A DNA stretch of 15,184 nt from Candidatus Poseidonia sp. Lineage in GTDB: Archaea > Thermoplasmatota > Poseidoniia > Poseidoniales > Poseidoniaceae. Every line of letters starts with the position of its first letter. The stretch's first letter is position 1. The stretch lies in contig JALRLQ010000038.1 of NCBI GenBank assembly GCA_023254365.1, forward strand, positions 1-15,184, read 5' to 3'. Shown piece after piece: positions 1 to 6,768 of this stretch. Under the pieces are notes generated by a model. It did not search any database, had not been told where the DNA came from, and saw only the letters and a list, made by a program, of their open reading frames with translations. The translations under genes and the position numbers were made by a program.

Positions 1-904
1 AGGTAAGCATCGCACGAACATCTGGACGTTCTGCACCCCCGAAACCCGGCTCGAGGTGCTCCATGCACCAGTCAAACACACCCTGCAAATCATCGGGATG
101 CACTGCAAGCGCCGGTGGTTCCTTGTTGAGGTCAAGTGGTTGTGCTTGTTCCACTTGGACGTGCATCGGTTCTGCCGACGCGTCTTGATGGCCCCAAGCC
201 ATATCGAGAAACAGCGTGCCTGCTTCGATGGCCATCTGAACCTGTCCAGCAAGCATGGCGTGCTTGTGGGCGTTCCATGCGTGCCTGCCGGCGTCGAACA
301 AGTGTCCCAAGGCATGGCGGATTCGGCTAGCGCCAAGACGCGAGATGGCAATGGTTTCGTGAGCGTGGCCGCCTTTTCGAGAAATATCCCCGTACACCTG
401 AAGCGCCATCAGCGCCTCACCCTGAGCCATGTGATAGGCGGCCTTGTTCAGCAGCGAGAGGTCATGGTCACGACTTGCCTTTGCAACAGATTTGAGACGT
501 GTTTCGGCCCATGTCAGGTCGTCTTCAGCACCCTGCATGTCACCTTCCTCGAAACGAACCAACCCTCGCTCCATACGCAACCGTCCTTCCAAAGCCAGGT
601 CTCGTGTGTCGGGAGAGCGGGTGACATCAAGCGCCTGCTCGATGGCCTCAGCCAGATGGGTGTCGCCCAGCCAGCGACGGCGAACAAGCCCAAGCACCGC
701 TTTTTCGGCAGGTGAAAGATGGACATCCATCGCCTCCAACAACTCAGGGGCATCAAGGAAAAGGGCTGCCTCTGCAAGCGAAAGCCAAGACGGCCATTCG
801 AGTTCGTCTTTCCATTCAGCAAGAACTGAACTTTCAACCGGCCCTTCGCTTCGCCATCTCGAAACAAAAACACCCGGACCGGCTGGCGTGGCGATGTTCG
901 TCAC
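1..904 (-). CDS. Helical-repeat (TPR-like) protein, 3' end cut by window edge
   Basis: An uninterrupted frame of 301 codons runs from a GTG at 904-902 off the left edge, so the C-terminus is missing. The GTG overlaps the TGA of the upstream DHH gene (GTGA), which supports this start and translational coupling. The product is rich in Ala, Leu, Glu, Trp and His and looks like stacked helix pairs. Stretches such as LALEGRLRMERGLVRFEEGD and AEDDLTWAETRLKSVAKASR resemble tetratricopeptide repeats (about residues 85-130), followed by AAYHMAQGEALMALQVYGDI (about 145-165). No signal peptide or membrane helix is visible, so it is probably cytoplasmic. TPR proteins usually act as scaffolds. Its place at the end of the exosome/proteasome operon suggests a link to RNA or protein turnover, but that is inference. 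The repeats are degenerate, so the family name is tentative; that the frame is coding is much surer. Confidence 0.75.
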   Translation of the reverse strand, partial: MTNIATPAGPGVFVSRWRSEGPVESSVLAEWKDELEWPSWLSLAEAALFLDAPELLEAMDVHLSPAEKAVLGLVRRRWLGDTHLAEAIEQALDVTRSPDTRDLALEGRLRMERGLVRFEEGDMQGAEDDLTWAETRLKSVAKASRDHDLSLLNKAAYHMAQGEALMALQVYGDISRKGGHAHETIAISRLGASRIRHALGHLFDAGRHAWNAHKHAMLAGQVQMAIEAGTLFLDMAWGHQDASAEPMHVQVEQAQPLDLNKEPPALAVHPDDLQGVFDWCMEHLEPGFGGAERPDVRAMLT

Positions 905-1911
905 TTGACCACCTCCTCTCGGGTCGTGCGAGCAAGCGCATCGATGAAGGCGGTTTCGGCAGCAATAGGATCCACCATACCCGACCAACCAGCGGCACCG
1001 TCGTGCCCACCACCGTCACCACCAATGGCGTTTGCCACCTCTTCCATCAACTGACCGAGATGCAAACCAGCCAGCACACTCGACCTGGGTGCTCGAGCGG
1101 TGAGCCGGGTTTCGCCGTGCCGATGACGCGTGACGACCACGGCGTCTGCACCCAAGCCGTTCAACAACGTGGCCACGCGAGCTTCAAGCGTACCTGCCGA
1201 GGTACGAAGAACGGTCCACGGGCCAGCCTCGGTCGTTTCTGCACGCTGCAAACCACGAAGAATTGCCCCCCGGTCACTCGGCGTTACGGGGTCGTCTTCC
1301 AGAGATTGAATGAACTGTTGGTAATCGATCGAACCTCGCTCAATCAACTGCGAGGCCGTGGAGAACGCACTGGCGTCAGCGTGACGGAAGCGGCCGGTGT
1401 CGGTGACCAATCCAGCCAGAAGCAATTCACAGACCGGTCCTGACATGGCGTGGTCTGCAAAGCGGTGAAGATAGTGCGTGACCACCTCCGTGGTGGAACG
1501 TACGTCCCACTTGATGGAAAGGTCGCCGTCTTGAAGCGACCAACCATCGGTGGCGTGATGGTCGATAATGCACCGTGGCACGTCGGGGAGATCGACACCG
1601 ATTTGGTCGGGCGCCCCTGCATCAACCACCACCACGCCCGCCAGTTGTTTTGGCCACGCCGTGTTGTGTTCTTTCAAGAGGCGAAAAGGTGCTTTGTGGC
1701 GCTCGACAACCGAACGAGCCACGCGGCCCAGATGCACCCCACACGCAAGCAGGTTTGGATGGGTGGCCGCCAGGGCAACAGCAGAACCAACCGTGTCCAT
1801 GTCGCCGTTTTTTCCGGTGATCACTGCGACAGGCCCAACCGTTGCTTTGGCGGTGAGCCAAGCGTTCAACGCGTCCAAATCGGCTGACCGAGCGGCGGCA
1901 GCCTCGGACAT
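901..1911 (-). CDS. DHH/DHHA1 family phosphoesterase (NrnA/RecJ-like)
   Basis: A 336-aa protein with the order of motifs of the DHH phosphoesterases: GKNGDMDTVGS (33-43), VVVDAG with Asp97, the signature IDHHATDG with Asp117-His118-His119, and TDTGRF with Asp171. A C-terminal DHHA1 domain ends in GGGHDGAAG (300-308), the substrate-binding loop. The family includes oligoribonucleases/pAp phosphatases (NrnA) and RecJ-type nucleases, which use two metal ions, usually manganese. The length (about 330 aa) fits NrnA better than RecJ. Motif I normally starts with His (HxNPDxD); here that position is Gly33, so one metal ligand is missing or replaced. The exact substrate cannot be read from sequence; short RNA products of the exosome encoded upstream would be a sensible guess. 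I chose the ATG at 1911, with GGGTG seven bases upstream. A TTG at 1917 would overlap the prefoldin stop as TTGA. Confidence 0.87.
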   Translation of the reverse strand: MSEAAAARSADLDALNAWLTAKATVGPVAVITGKNGDMDTVGSAVALAATHPNLLACGVHLGRVARSVVERHKAPFRLLKEHNTAWPKQLAGVVVVDAGAPDQIGVDLPDVPRCIIDHHATDGWSLQDGDLSIKWDVRSTTEVVTHYLHRFADHAMSGPVCELLLAGLVTDTGRFRHADASAFSTASQLIERGSIDYQQFIQSLEDDPVTPSDRGAILRGLQRAETTEAGPWTVLRTSAGTLEARVATLLNGLGADAVVVTRHRHGETRLTARAPRSSVLAGLHLGQLMEEVANAIGGDGGGHDGAAGWSGMVDPIAAETAFIDALARTTREEVVK

Positions 1912-1913
1912 CC

Positions 1914-2225
1914 TCAAGCACCCTGGAGGGATTGTTTGAGTTCATCATAGGTGGCAATCAGTTGCTTCTCACGCTCTGAAAATCGCTCGAGATGAACGTT
2001 CAGCGCTTCCAAGGTTTCCTTCAATTCCTTCACCAAGGCCTTGCGGTCAGCAACTTCGATAAGAACGCCGCCCAGTTGGCGATGGAGCGACATGCCGTCC
2101 GGTTGAGATTCAACAGCAGCGATGGTCCCTTCCAATTCTTGGACTTGGGCACGAACGCTGCTCACCTGTTGTCGAGCCGCCTGTACTTCTGCGACAACGA
2201 CCTGCAATTGTTCCAAGTTCTCCAT
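1914..2225 (-). CDS. pfdB: Prefoldin beta subunit
   Basis: A 103-aa protein of almost pure heptad character: two long coiled-coil helices (about residues 1-40 and 60-102) flank a short beta-hairpin segment, SLHRQLGGVLIEVADRKALV. This layout and length are those of archaeal prefoldin beta (GimC), which forms a hexamer with alpha subunits. The hexamer holds unfolded proteins in its tentacles and passes them to the thermosome in the cytoplasm. The ATG at 2225 has a strong Shine-Dalgarno AGGTGAG just upstream. A longer reading from TTG at 2261 would overlap the pcc1 stop as TTGA but adds 12 residues that prefoldins lack. In many archaea prefoldin beta follows pcc1 and rpl37ae in the exosome cluster, as here. 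The partner alpha subunit is not in the window. Confidence 0.88.
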   Translation of the reverse strand: MENLEQLQVVVAEVQAARQQVSSVRAQVQELEGTIAAVESQPDGMSLHRQLGGVLIEVADRKALVKELKETLEALNVHLERFSEREKQLIATYDELKQSLQGA

Positions 2226-2228
2226 GCC

Positions 2229-2235
2229 CTCACCT
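2229..2235 (-). promoter_or_regulatory. Shine-Dalgarno site that sets the prefoldin beta start
   Basis: AGGTGAG on the minus strand lies three bases before the ATG at 2225. It complements the 3' end of archaeal 16S rRNA and favours this ATG over the in-frame TTG at 2261. Confidence 0.6.
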
Positions 2236-2257
2236 GCCTCAAGGGACGGGTGGAGGT

Positions 2258-2482
2258 TCAAGAATCCTTTCCGAACACTTTCAGAACGTTATCGGTGGCA
2301 ATCAAACCACGAAGACGAGTATTCCACATGGCTCGAAGGTCTTTGCATGCAGCTTCATCGAGCGTGATGGAAAAGGTGTCATCACCTATCCATGTTGTTT
2401 CGCAATCGGTGGCTAAACAAGCAGCCAACGCCTTGGTGTCTTCCATCGAACGAGAAGAAACCGTCAATTCGAGATGCCACAT
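2258..2482 (-). CDS. pcc1: KEOPS complex subunit Pcc1 (CTAG/Pcc1 family)
   Basis: A small protein, 74 aa from the ATG at 2482, with the Pcc1 pattern: a beta strand HLELTVSS (3-10), a helix SMEDTKALAACLA (12-24), two beta strands (TTWIGD, TFSITL), and a C-terminal helix with DLRAMWNTRLRGLIATDNVL (48-67). The late Asn followed by a Leu/Trp helix is typical of the family. Pcc1 is the dimerisation platform of KEOPS, which makes the threonylcarbamoyl-adenosine (t6A) of ANN-decoding tRNAs with Kae1, Bud32 and Cgi121; none of these is in the window. Its place between rpl37ae and prefoldin beta is the usual archaeal one and is the stronger part of the evidence. The start is uncertain: GTG 2491 (three codons earlier), ATG 2530 or GTG 2551 are in frame, but the last two overlap rpl37ae and add a Lys-rich stretch not expected in Pcc1. 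Confidence 0.78.
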   Translation of the reverse strand: MWHLELTVSSRSMEDTKALAACLATDCETTWIGDDTFSITLDEAACKDLRAMWNTRLRGLIATDNVLKVFGKDS

Positions 2483-2501
2483 CTGAACCACGCTTGGCGA
2501 T

Positions 2502-2900
2502 TCACTCTTCTTCGCCAGCGGCTTCAACATCCTCAACTTCGGGTTCTTCACCCAACAGAGGTCGGTTGGCCAACTCGCGCTCGTAGTTCATGGCTGCTTC
2601 TTGGGCGATGTAAGCCATGTCGGCGGTGGTTGCGCCTTCAACGGAGCGGCGAAGAATACGGTTGTTTGCATCGGATGCTCGGGTGAACGGTTCCCATGCG
2701 CCACCAGCAAAGGTGTGGTCGCACTTCTTGCAAGACCAAATGCCAACCGATTGGCGCTCGACCTTGGGGTACTGGCAAACAGGACAGGTGTATTTTCGGG
2801 ATCGCTTGGCCATAGCAGAGCCTGCATTTCGTCGAACGGAAACACCGTATCGTGCTCCGAAACGTGCAGTTGCACCGGCTTTTTGTGTTCGCTTTGCCAA
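2502..2900 (-). CDS. rpl37ae: Large ribosomal subunit protein eL43 (L37Ae) with acidic C-terminal tail
   Basis: The N-terminal 90 residues match archaeal L37Ae: a basic start (AKRTQKAGATARFGARYG), then a zinc ribbon with Cys39-x2-Cys42 and Cys57-x2-Cys60 (CPVC, CKKC), and the C-terminal FAGGAWEPFT segment. It is an RNA-binding protein of the large subunit. Usual family length is about 70-95 aa; this one has 132. The extra 40 residues contain a predicted helix (ADMAYIAQEAAMNYERELA) and an acidic end of mostly Glu and Asp. The start is TTG at 2900, directly after the rrp42 stop, with GGAGGGG six bases upstream. The family's N-terminal sequence begins exactly there, so the TTG is convincing. Linkage of rpl37ae to rrp42 is conserved in archaea. 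Confidence 0.93.
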   Translation of the reverse strand: MAKRTQKAGATARFGARYGVSVRRNAGSAMAKRSRKYTCPVCQYPKVERQSVGIWSCKKCDHTFAGGAWEPFTRASDANNRILRRSVEGATTADMAYIAQEAAMNYERELANRPLLGEEPEVEDVEAAGEEE

Positions 2901-3686
2901 TCAGTTCCCCTCCTGTTCTGCCACGAGATTTCGAAGTTCCACGCATCGTTGCTGTGCCACATCAAAGATCTCGGCAAACTCGGCGGGAGTGAACACCCCT
3001 TTTAGGCCCTTCTGTAGCGAGTGGAGGTGGCCCTTGTCACCCAAGGTGATATGGATTCGCTCGTCACCGCCCAATTCTTCTTCCTCGGAAGCATCGAGCA
3101 CAAATCGACCACCGACTCGGGTAAAGGACGCCATGATCGGCGTGCCGTTGACCTGAAGCGTGTGGTCTTCGCCAACATCAAAACGCTCAGCAGGAACGAT
3201 GGCTGTGCGCAAGGCAGCGATGGCAGCCAAGCCACATGCATCGAAGATGTTGCCTTGGTCGGACATCACGTGAATGTCGATCATCACGCCCCAGACCTTC
3301 TCGCCCGGGACAATGCACAAACTCTCCATGTCAATGCAGCCCGATTCACGGATACCGCGGTCAACCACCCGGCCAAGTTCGATGGACTCGGGGGAAGGGG
3401 GGCCCGGTTCGTACTTTCGACCAGCAACCGGACGAAGTTCAGCACCGCACATGAGCGAGCCTTGCGTAGGCCGGTCGGGCCAGGGTGTCCGAAGTTCAAA
3501 CTTGACACCGGCGTAAACGACCGTGCCACCCATAACGACCTTGGCGGAGCCTTCGGCGTTGTAGAGGCAGTTGGTTTCAAGCGTGACATCGCGGGACTCC
3601 CATTGCCCACGACCGTCGAGTCGGTTGCCTTCTTCGGCAAGACGGGCGAGTTCTTGTCGCAACAACGAGGGGACGAGTTCGACCAT
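2901..3686 (-). CDS. rrp42: Exosome complex component Rrp42
   Basis: A 261-aa RNase PH-fold protein. Markers are RLDGRGQWESR (22-32), a strand with GSAKVVMGGTVVYAGVK (46-62), ELGRVVDRGIRES (103-115), VWGVMIDIHVMSDQGN (131-146) and a C-terminal domain with LQVNGTPIMASFTRVG. In the archaeal exosome Rrp42 is the non-catalytic partner: three Rrp41-Rrp42 dimers form the hexameric ring that degrades RNA from the 3' end using phosphate, and Rrp42 helps bind RNA. The protein has the family's usual length (about 260-275). Its ATG shares one base with the rrp41 TGA (TGATG) and has a very strong Shine-Dalgarno, GGAGGTGAGG at 3700-3691, so the two partner proteins are translationally coupled and likely made in equal amounts. 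Confidence 0.96.
   Translation of the reverse strand: MVELVPSLLRQELARLAEEGNRLDGRGQWESRDVTLETNCLYNAEGSAKVVMGGTVVYAGVKFELRTPWPDRPTQGSLMCGAELRPVAGRKYEPGPPSPESIELGRVVDRGIRESGCIDMESLCIVPGEKVWGVMIDIHVMSDQGNIFDACGLAAIAALRTAIVPAERFDVGEDHTLQVNGTPIMASFTRVGGRFVLDASEEEELGGDERIHITLGDKGHLHSLQKGLKGVFTPAEFAEIFDVAQQRCVELRNLVAEQEGN
2907..2913 (-). promoter_or_regulatory. Shine-Dalgarno site supporting the TTG start of rpl37ae
   Basis: GGAGGGG on the minus strand, inside the last codons of rrp42, lies six bases before TTG 2900. It explains how a weak start codon can serve a ribosomal protein gene. Confidence 0.6.
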
Positions 3687-4417
3687 CAGGCCTCACCTCC
3701 TTCGTAGCGTCGACGCAAGGCGTCAACCATGACCTCGTGGATTTCTTTTGCGGCCTTGAAATTGTATTCCATGGCGAGGTTGAATTCCTCGGGTGATAGG
3801 TCGCCATCCATCTGGAGGAAGGCGATTTCGCCCGTGTTCGGAAGGATACCAACAGGCAAGTCGGCTTGACCGTAGTTGTCTTCTGCCTTGTCGAGGTCGA
3901 GCACCACCGTGTCTTCGACTTTGCCGGAAGCGACGCCCACGAGGAGGTCCCGCATGGGGATGCCTGCATCGGCAAGTGCGACAGCAGCAGCGGTGATTCC
4001 AGCACAGCGGGTACCGGCTTCAGCAGCCAGAATCTCAATTTCAACACGAATCTTGGAGCGAGGGTATCGCTCAACGAGCACCACCGATTCAAGAGCTTCA
4101 GCCGTGACCTTGGAAATTTCTCGTGAACGTCGGTTGAATCCGGGACGGATTCGGTCCGAGGTTGAGAACGGGGCCATGTTGTAACGTACGTCAATGACAG
4201 CACGGTCTTGACGCTGAATCTTTCGAGGGTGTGCCTCCATGGGTCCGTAAACGGCGGCCACAGCGACGTTGAGGCCGTGGGTCACCATGGCTGAACCGTC
4301 GGCAGCAGGCAACACGCCTGCCTCAATGGTCACCGGTCGCATTTCATCGATCTTACGACCGTCAAGTCGCAAACCGTCATCTCTCAGAAGTTGTACATCT
4401 CCATATCCACCCATCAT
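3686..4417 (-). CDS. rrp41: Exosome complex component Rrp41 (catalytic RNase PH subunit)
   Basis: A 243-aa RNase PH-type phosphorolytic 3'-5' exoribonuclease. It begins with [20 protein letters not shown] (17-36), has the basic RNA/phosphate site [10 protein letters not shown] (94-103), and the catalytic segment [15 protein letters not shown] (174-188). Asp180 and Asp186 fit the paired acidic residues of the active site (six apart, as in PNPase and Sulfolobus Rrp41). It degrades RNA with inorganic phosphate and can add A-rich tails in reverse. The first of two tandem ATGs (4417, 4414) overlaps the rrp4 stop as ATGA; AAAGGTGA sits just upstream and would space better to the second. It forms the hexameric ring with Rrp42 downstream and carries the Rrp4 cap encoded upstream, so ring and cap genes are contiguous. 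Confidence 0.97.
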   Translation of the reverse strand: MMGGYGDVQLLRDDGLRLDGRKIDEMRPVTIEAGVLPAADGSAMVTHGLNVAVAAVYGPMEAHPRKIQRQDRAVIDVRYNMAPFSTSDRIRPGFNRRSREISKVTAEALESVVLVERYPRSKIRVEIEILAAEAGTRCAGITAAAVALADAGIPMRDLLVGVASGKVEDTVVLDLDKAEDNYGQADLPVGILPNTGEIAFLQMDGDLSPEEFNLAMEYNFKAAKEIHEVMVDALRRRYEGGEA

Positions 4418-5103
4418 GCATCACCTTTCATTTCATGTTCCAAATTGTCAAGAATCGTTTGAATGTCTGTCCGATGACCTTCTGCGGTCAATTCGTGAAT
4501 ACCCTTTCGTGCCCAAGCAATACCTTCTGATGAACCGTCAATCCAGACGCGTCCGTTTTCACCGACCATCACACGACAGTCGGTCAAGTCTCGTAGCCGC
4601 TGGAGGTGCTCGTTGTTGGTGCCGCGAAGACGGTCAATGTGTTGAACGGGGACGTTCTCCACAGCGCCTTGATTCAAACGGCGCAAACCGACACCCTTCA
4701 TGGTCAACACGACGTTGTGACACTCGTCAACTTCTTGCACTCGTGCAAGGACGACATCACCGATGTCCATGTGCTGGCGTGCTGCGCCAAACTCCACTTT
4801 CCAAGGTGCAAGCGACATGGGCAGCAAGCCTTGGAAGGACCCGTTGATGTCCATGAACCAGAGGTTGTTTCGAACTTCTGCAACAATGCCGACGATCAAA
4901 TCCCCTGAACGAGGCATGTATGCCGAGTAAATGGGGTCAACCGACACCGTGTTGTTGAATTCTTTGAGCCAACCCACACGGGTGGCAATGAAGTTGTCAT
5001 CAGCAGCGATGATTCCGCTGCCTGCACGCTTCCCGGCGGATGGCCCAATGGCCATTCCCGGGGTCACCAGGCGCTGCTCGGCGCCACTTTGACCTTGGGA
5101 CAT
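4414..5103 (-). CDS. rrp4: Exosome complex RNA-binding cap protein Rrp4
   Basis: A 229-aa protein with the three domains of archaeal Rrp4: an N-terminal domain with LVTPGMAIG (12-20), an S1 domain at about 66-140 ([33 protein letters not shown]), and a KH domain at about 150-205 whose GxxG loop reads GENG (181-184). A trimer of Rrp4 and/or Csl4 caps the exosome ring and threads RNA into the channel. The frame is open to 5196, but the ATG at 5103 is preferred: it has GGAGAG seven bases upstream, and the conserved N-terminus begins shortly after it. The 31 extra residues of the longer reading look unrelated. The stop overlaps the rrp41 start by four bases. The 70-base gap before it could hold an internal promoter. 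Confidence 0.95.
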   Translation of the reverse strand: MSQGQSGAEQRLVTPGMAIGPSAGKRAGSGIIAADDNFIATRVGWLKEFNNTVSVDPIYSAYMPRSGDLIVGIVAEVRNNLWFMDINGSFQGLLPMSLAPWKVEFGAARQHMDIGDVVLARVQEVDECHNVVLTMKGVGLRRLNQGAVENVPVQHIDRLRGTNNEHLQRLRDLTDCRVMVGENGRVWIDGSSEGIAWARKGIHELTAEGHRTDIQTILDNLEHEMKGDA

Positions 5104-5137
5104 TCTTTTCTCTCCGGTTGCGGCCAGCCGCCAACCC

Positions 5138-5147
5138 ATGATAAAGG
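5138..5147 (-). promoter_or_regulatory. Possible internal promoter (TATA-like) before rrp4
   Basis: CCTTTATCAT on the minus strand lies in the largest gap inside the superoperon, between SBDS and rrp4. The distance to the rrp4 ATG would give a short leader of about 14-17 bases that still includes the Shine-Dalgarno. This is pattern reading only; a TATA-like string this short is common by chance. Confidence 0.3.
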
Positions 5148-5173
5148 CCACCCCATGGACGGGCAACAGCAAT

Positions 5174-5860
5174 TCACAGTTCTTTGATTTCAACATCGGA
5201 GCTGCGACGCATGACTTGGCCGATGAGTTCCCCTTTCATGCCTGCAGGAAGTTCAACCACACACGCCCATGAACCGTCCTCAAGCCAGCCTTCTTTTTGC
5301 TGATAGGGACGGAGCAACTGGCCAACGCCACCGTAGGCGGAACCGGGAACTTTGAAGGCCAAGCGGACGGTCTCAAACGAGAGAGGAATCAACGGCTTCA
5401 AACGGGCGATGGCATCCTTGACTTGTTCTTCCAAACGCTTGAACGGATCGACGGAGTACCGAGATTCCTCAAGCGCCAATTCAAGACGCGTTTTTGGGTG
5501 AGGTGCCTTGGTTTTTGGATCAACAGCCTGGGTGTGAATGTGGTGGATGATTTTTTGCCGCATGGCTTCAACCATCGCTTTTCGTTGTGCGGTGGTCAGT
5601 TGAATCGAACCTTTGTCCAAGATAATCCTGGTAATGACGGCGATATCTTGCGTTTCAAACGTGTTTTGAATGGCGTCCTCGGTTGGTCGCTCCCCACCAC
5701 GAGCATCATGAAACACCTCATCCATGGCCAGAAAATCGTTGATTTCAACGCTCTCGGGGTCTTCTTTGAACGCCTCCACCAAACTCGGGTCAACGAGCAC
5801 TTCGTACCGTTTCCCACCCTTCTCCATTCGAGCGAGCACGGCATCGTCAAGACTGACCAT
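5174..5860 (-). CDS. sbds: Ribosome assembly factor SBDS (Sdo1)
   Basis: A 228-aa archaeal SBDS protein. The N-terminal FYSH domain shows ARMEKGGKRYEVLVDP (10-25), VEINDFLAMDEVFHDARGGE (38-57) and FETQDIAVITRIILDKGSIQ (68-87). The middle helical domain contains QLTTAQRKAMVEAMRQKIIH and HPKTRLELALEESRYSVDPF. The C-terminal ferredoxin-like domain follows, with ARLKPLIPLSFETVRLAFKV. SBDS works with a translocase-like GTPase to release aIF6 from new large ribosomal subunits, so it licenses 60S-type subunits for translation. Length agrees with the family (about 230). The ATG at 5860 is preceded by GAGGTGA, five bases away. It sits between psmA and rrp4, the standard archaeal order, with a 46-base gap to psmA. 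Confidence 0.97.
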   Translation of the reverse strand: MVSLDDAVLARMEKGGKRYEVLVDPSLVEAFKEDPESVEINDFLAMDEVFHDARGGERPTEDAIQNTFETQDIAVITRIILDKGSIQLTTAQRKAMVEAMRQKIIHHIHTQAVDPKTKAPHPKTRLELALEESRYSVDPFKRLEEQVKDAIARLKPLIPLSFETVRLAFKVPGSAYGGVGQLLRPYQQKEGWLEDGSWACVVELPAGMKGELIGQVMRRSSDVEIKEL

Positions 5861-5906
5861 CGGTTCACCTCATGCCTCCATTCATGGAGCAGGGTTTGAA
5901 GGTAAC

Positions 5907-6629
5907 TCAATCCTCGAGCGGTTTGAGGCGATCGATTTGCTTGTTGACCTCGTCCCTGTCGAGGACACGGTATCCGTTGCTGTCCACCACGGTGACTTCA
6001 ACGGCATCTCGGTTCAACTCGGCATCGTTGGCTGAGCGAAGAGCTTCCAAGCCCATCTTCATGGCAGCGTTCAGCGTCATGTTCTCTTTCCAGTTGTCCT
6101 CAAAGTATTCGATGACGGTGTTTCGGCCGCTACCGATGGCACCGGCGTGATAAGATTGGTACGCTCCTGAAGGGTCGGTTTCGTAGAGGTGGATGCCGCT
6201 GTCATCAACGCCACCAATCAACAGGGCTGTTCCGAAGGGCCGTGAACCACCGTACTGGGTGAACGATTGCTTGAAGTCGCAAATTTTCTTCACCATCACG
6301 TCTACCGGAACGGTTGCGCCGTAGGTGATGCGGTTGATTTGCGCCTCAACTCGAGCACGTGCAACGAGTTGGCGAGCGTCGGCCACCAACCCAGAGGTGG
6401 CGATGCCGATGTGACCGTCAATCTTGAACATCTTCTCGATGGATTCGGGAATGATGAGGCGACTGATGATGCGCTTGTCGCAGACCAAAACGACGCCGTC
6501 TTTGAACTTCAAGCCAGCCGTGGTGGTTCCGCGCTTGACCGATTCCCGGGCGTATTCGACCTGAAAAAGTCGTCCGTCTGGGCTGAAAGTCGTGATTCCG
6601 TGATCGTATCCTCGTCCGCTTGGTTGCAT
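5907..6629 (-). CDS. psmA: 20S proteasome alpha subunit
   Basis: A 240-aa proteasome alpha subunit with the alpha-type N-terminal signature GYDHGITTFSPDGRLFQVEY (7-26). It continues with KRGTTTAGLKFKDGVVLVCD and a conserved IGIATSGLVADARQLV stretch. Seven copies form each outer ring of the 20S core, which gates substrate entry and docks the PAN/Cdc48 ATPases. Lys66 (SIEKMFK), the residue that binds the HbYX tail of the ATPase in Thermoplasma, is present. The gate motif normally reads Tyr-Asp-Arg (YDR); here it is Tyr8-Asp9-His10. It is the first gene of the superoperon, with AAGGTGAGGTCAG before the ATG. The beta subunit and RNase P genes that often lie nearby are not in the window. Confidence 0.97.
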   Translation of the reverse strand: MQPSGRGYDHGITTFSPDGRLFQVEYARESVKRGTTTAGLKFKDGVVLVCDKRIISRLIIPESIEKMFKIDGHIGIATSGLVADARQLVARARVEAQINRITYGATVPVDVMVKKICDFKQSFTQYGGSRPFGTALLIGGVDDSGIHLYETDPSGAYQSYHAGAIGSGRNTVIEYFEDNWKENMTLNAAMKMGLEALRSANDAELNRDAVEVTVVDSNGYRVLDRDEVNKQIDRLKPLED

Positions 6630-6660
6630 GGTCTGACCTCACCTTCCTCGCTCTGCTGAC

Positions 6661-6668
6661 ACTTTATG
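6661..6668 (-). promoter_or_regulatory. Putative TATA box of the psmA superoperon
   Basis: CATAAAGT on the minus strand, in the divergent region between psmA and dph6, is 32 bases from the psmA ATG. A start about 25 bases downstream would leave a leader just long enough for the Shine-Dalgarno. The complementary TTTATG could serve dph6 on the other strand. Seen by eye only. Confidence 0.35.
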
Positions 6669-6768
6669 AGGATGAGGGTCATTTCGCATGAGTCGCCCTC
6701 TGCCAGCGAACTTGCGTACCTCCCAACCCGTAAGAACCCACGGGCAGGAACAGCCTCATCAAGGAACG

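Noticed and set aside
56..908. Plus-strand open frames of 219 and 154 aa at the left end
   Set aside because: The minus strand has a continuous 301-codon frame with a GTGA junction to the DHH gene and a sensible helical composition; the plus-strand products are Ser/Arg- or Cys-rich and look like shadows.
3021..3707. Plus-strand open frame of 228 aa
   Set aside because: It lies wholly opposite rrp42, a clearly recognised gene, and its product has no family features.
5876..5889. CTCCAT...ATGGAG hairpin between psmA and SBDS
   Set aside because: The loop would have only two bases, too tight for a stable stem, and the arms overlap the region just before the SBDS Shine-Dalgarno; likely chance.
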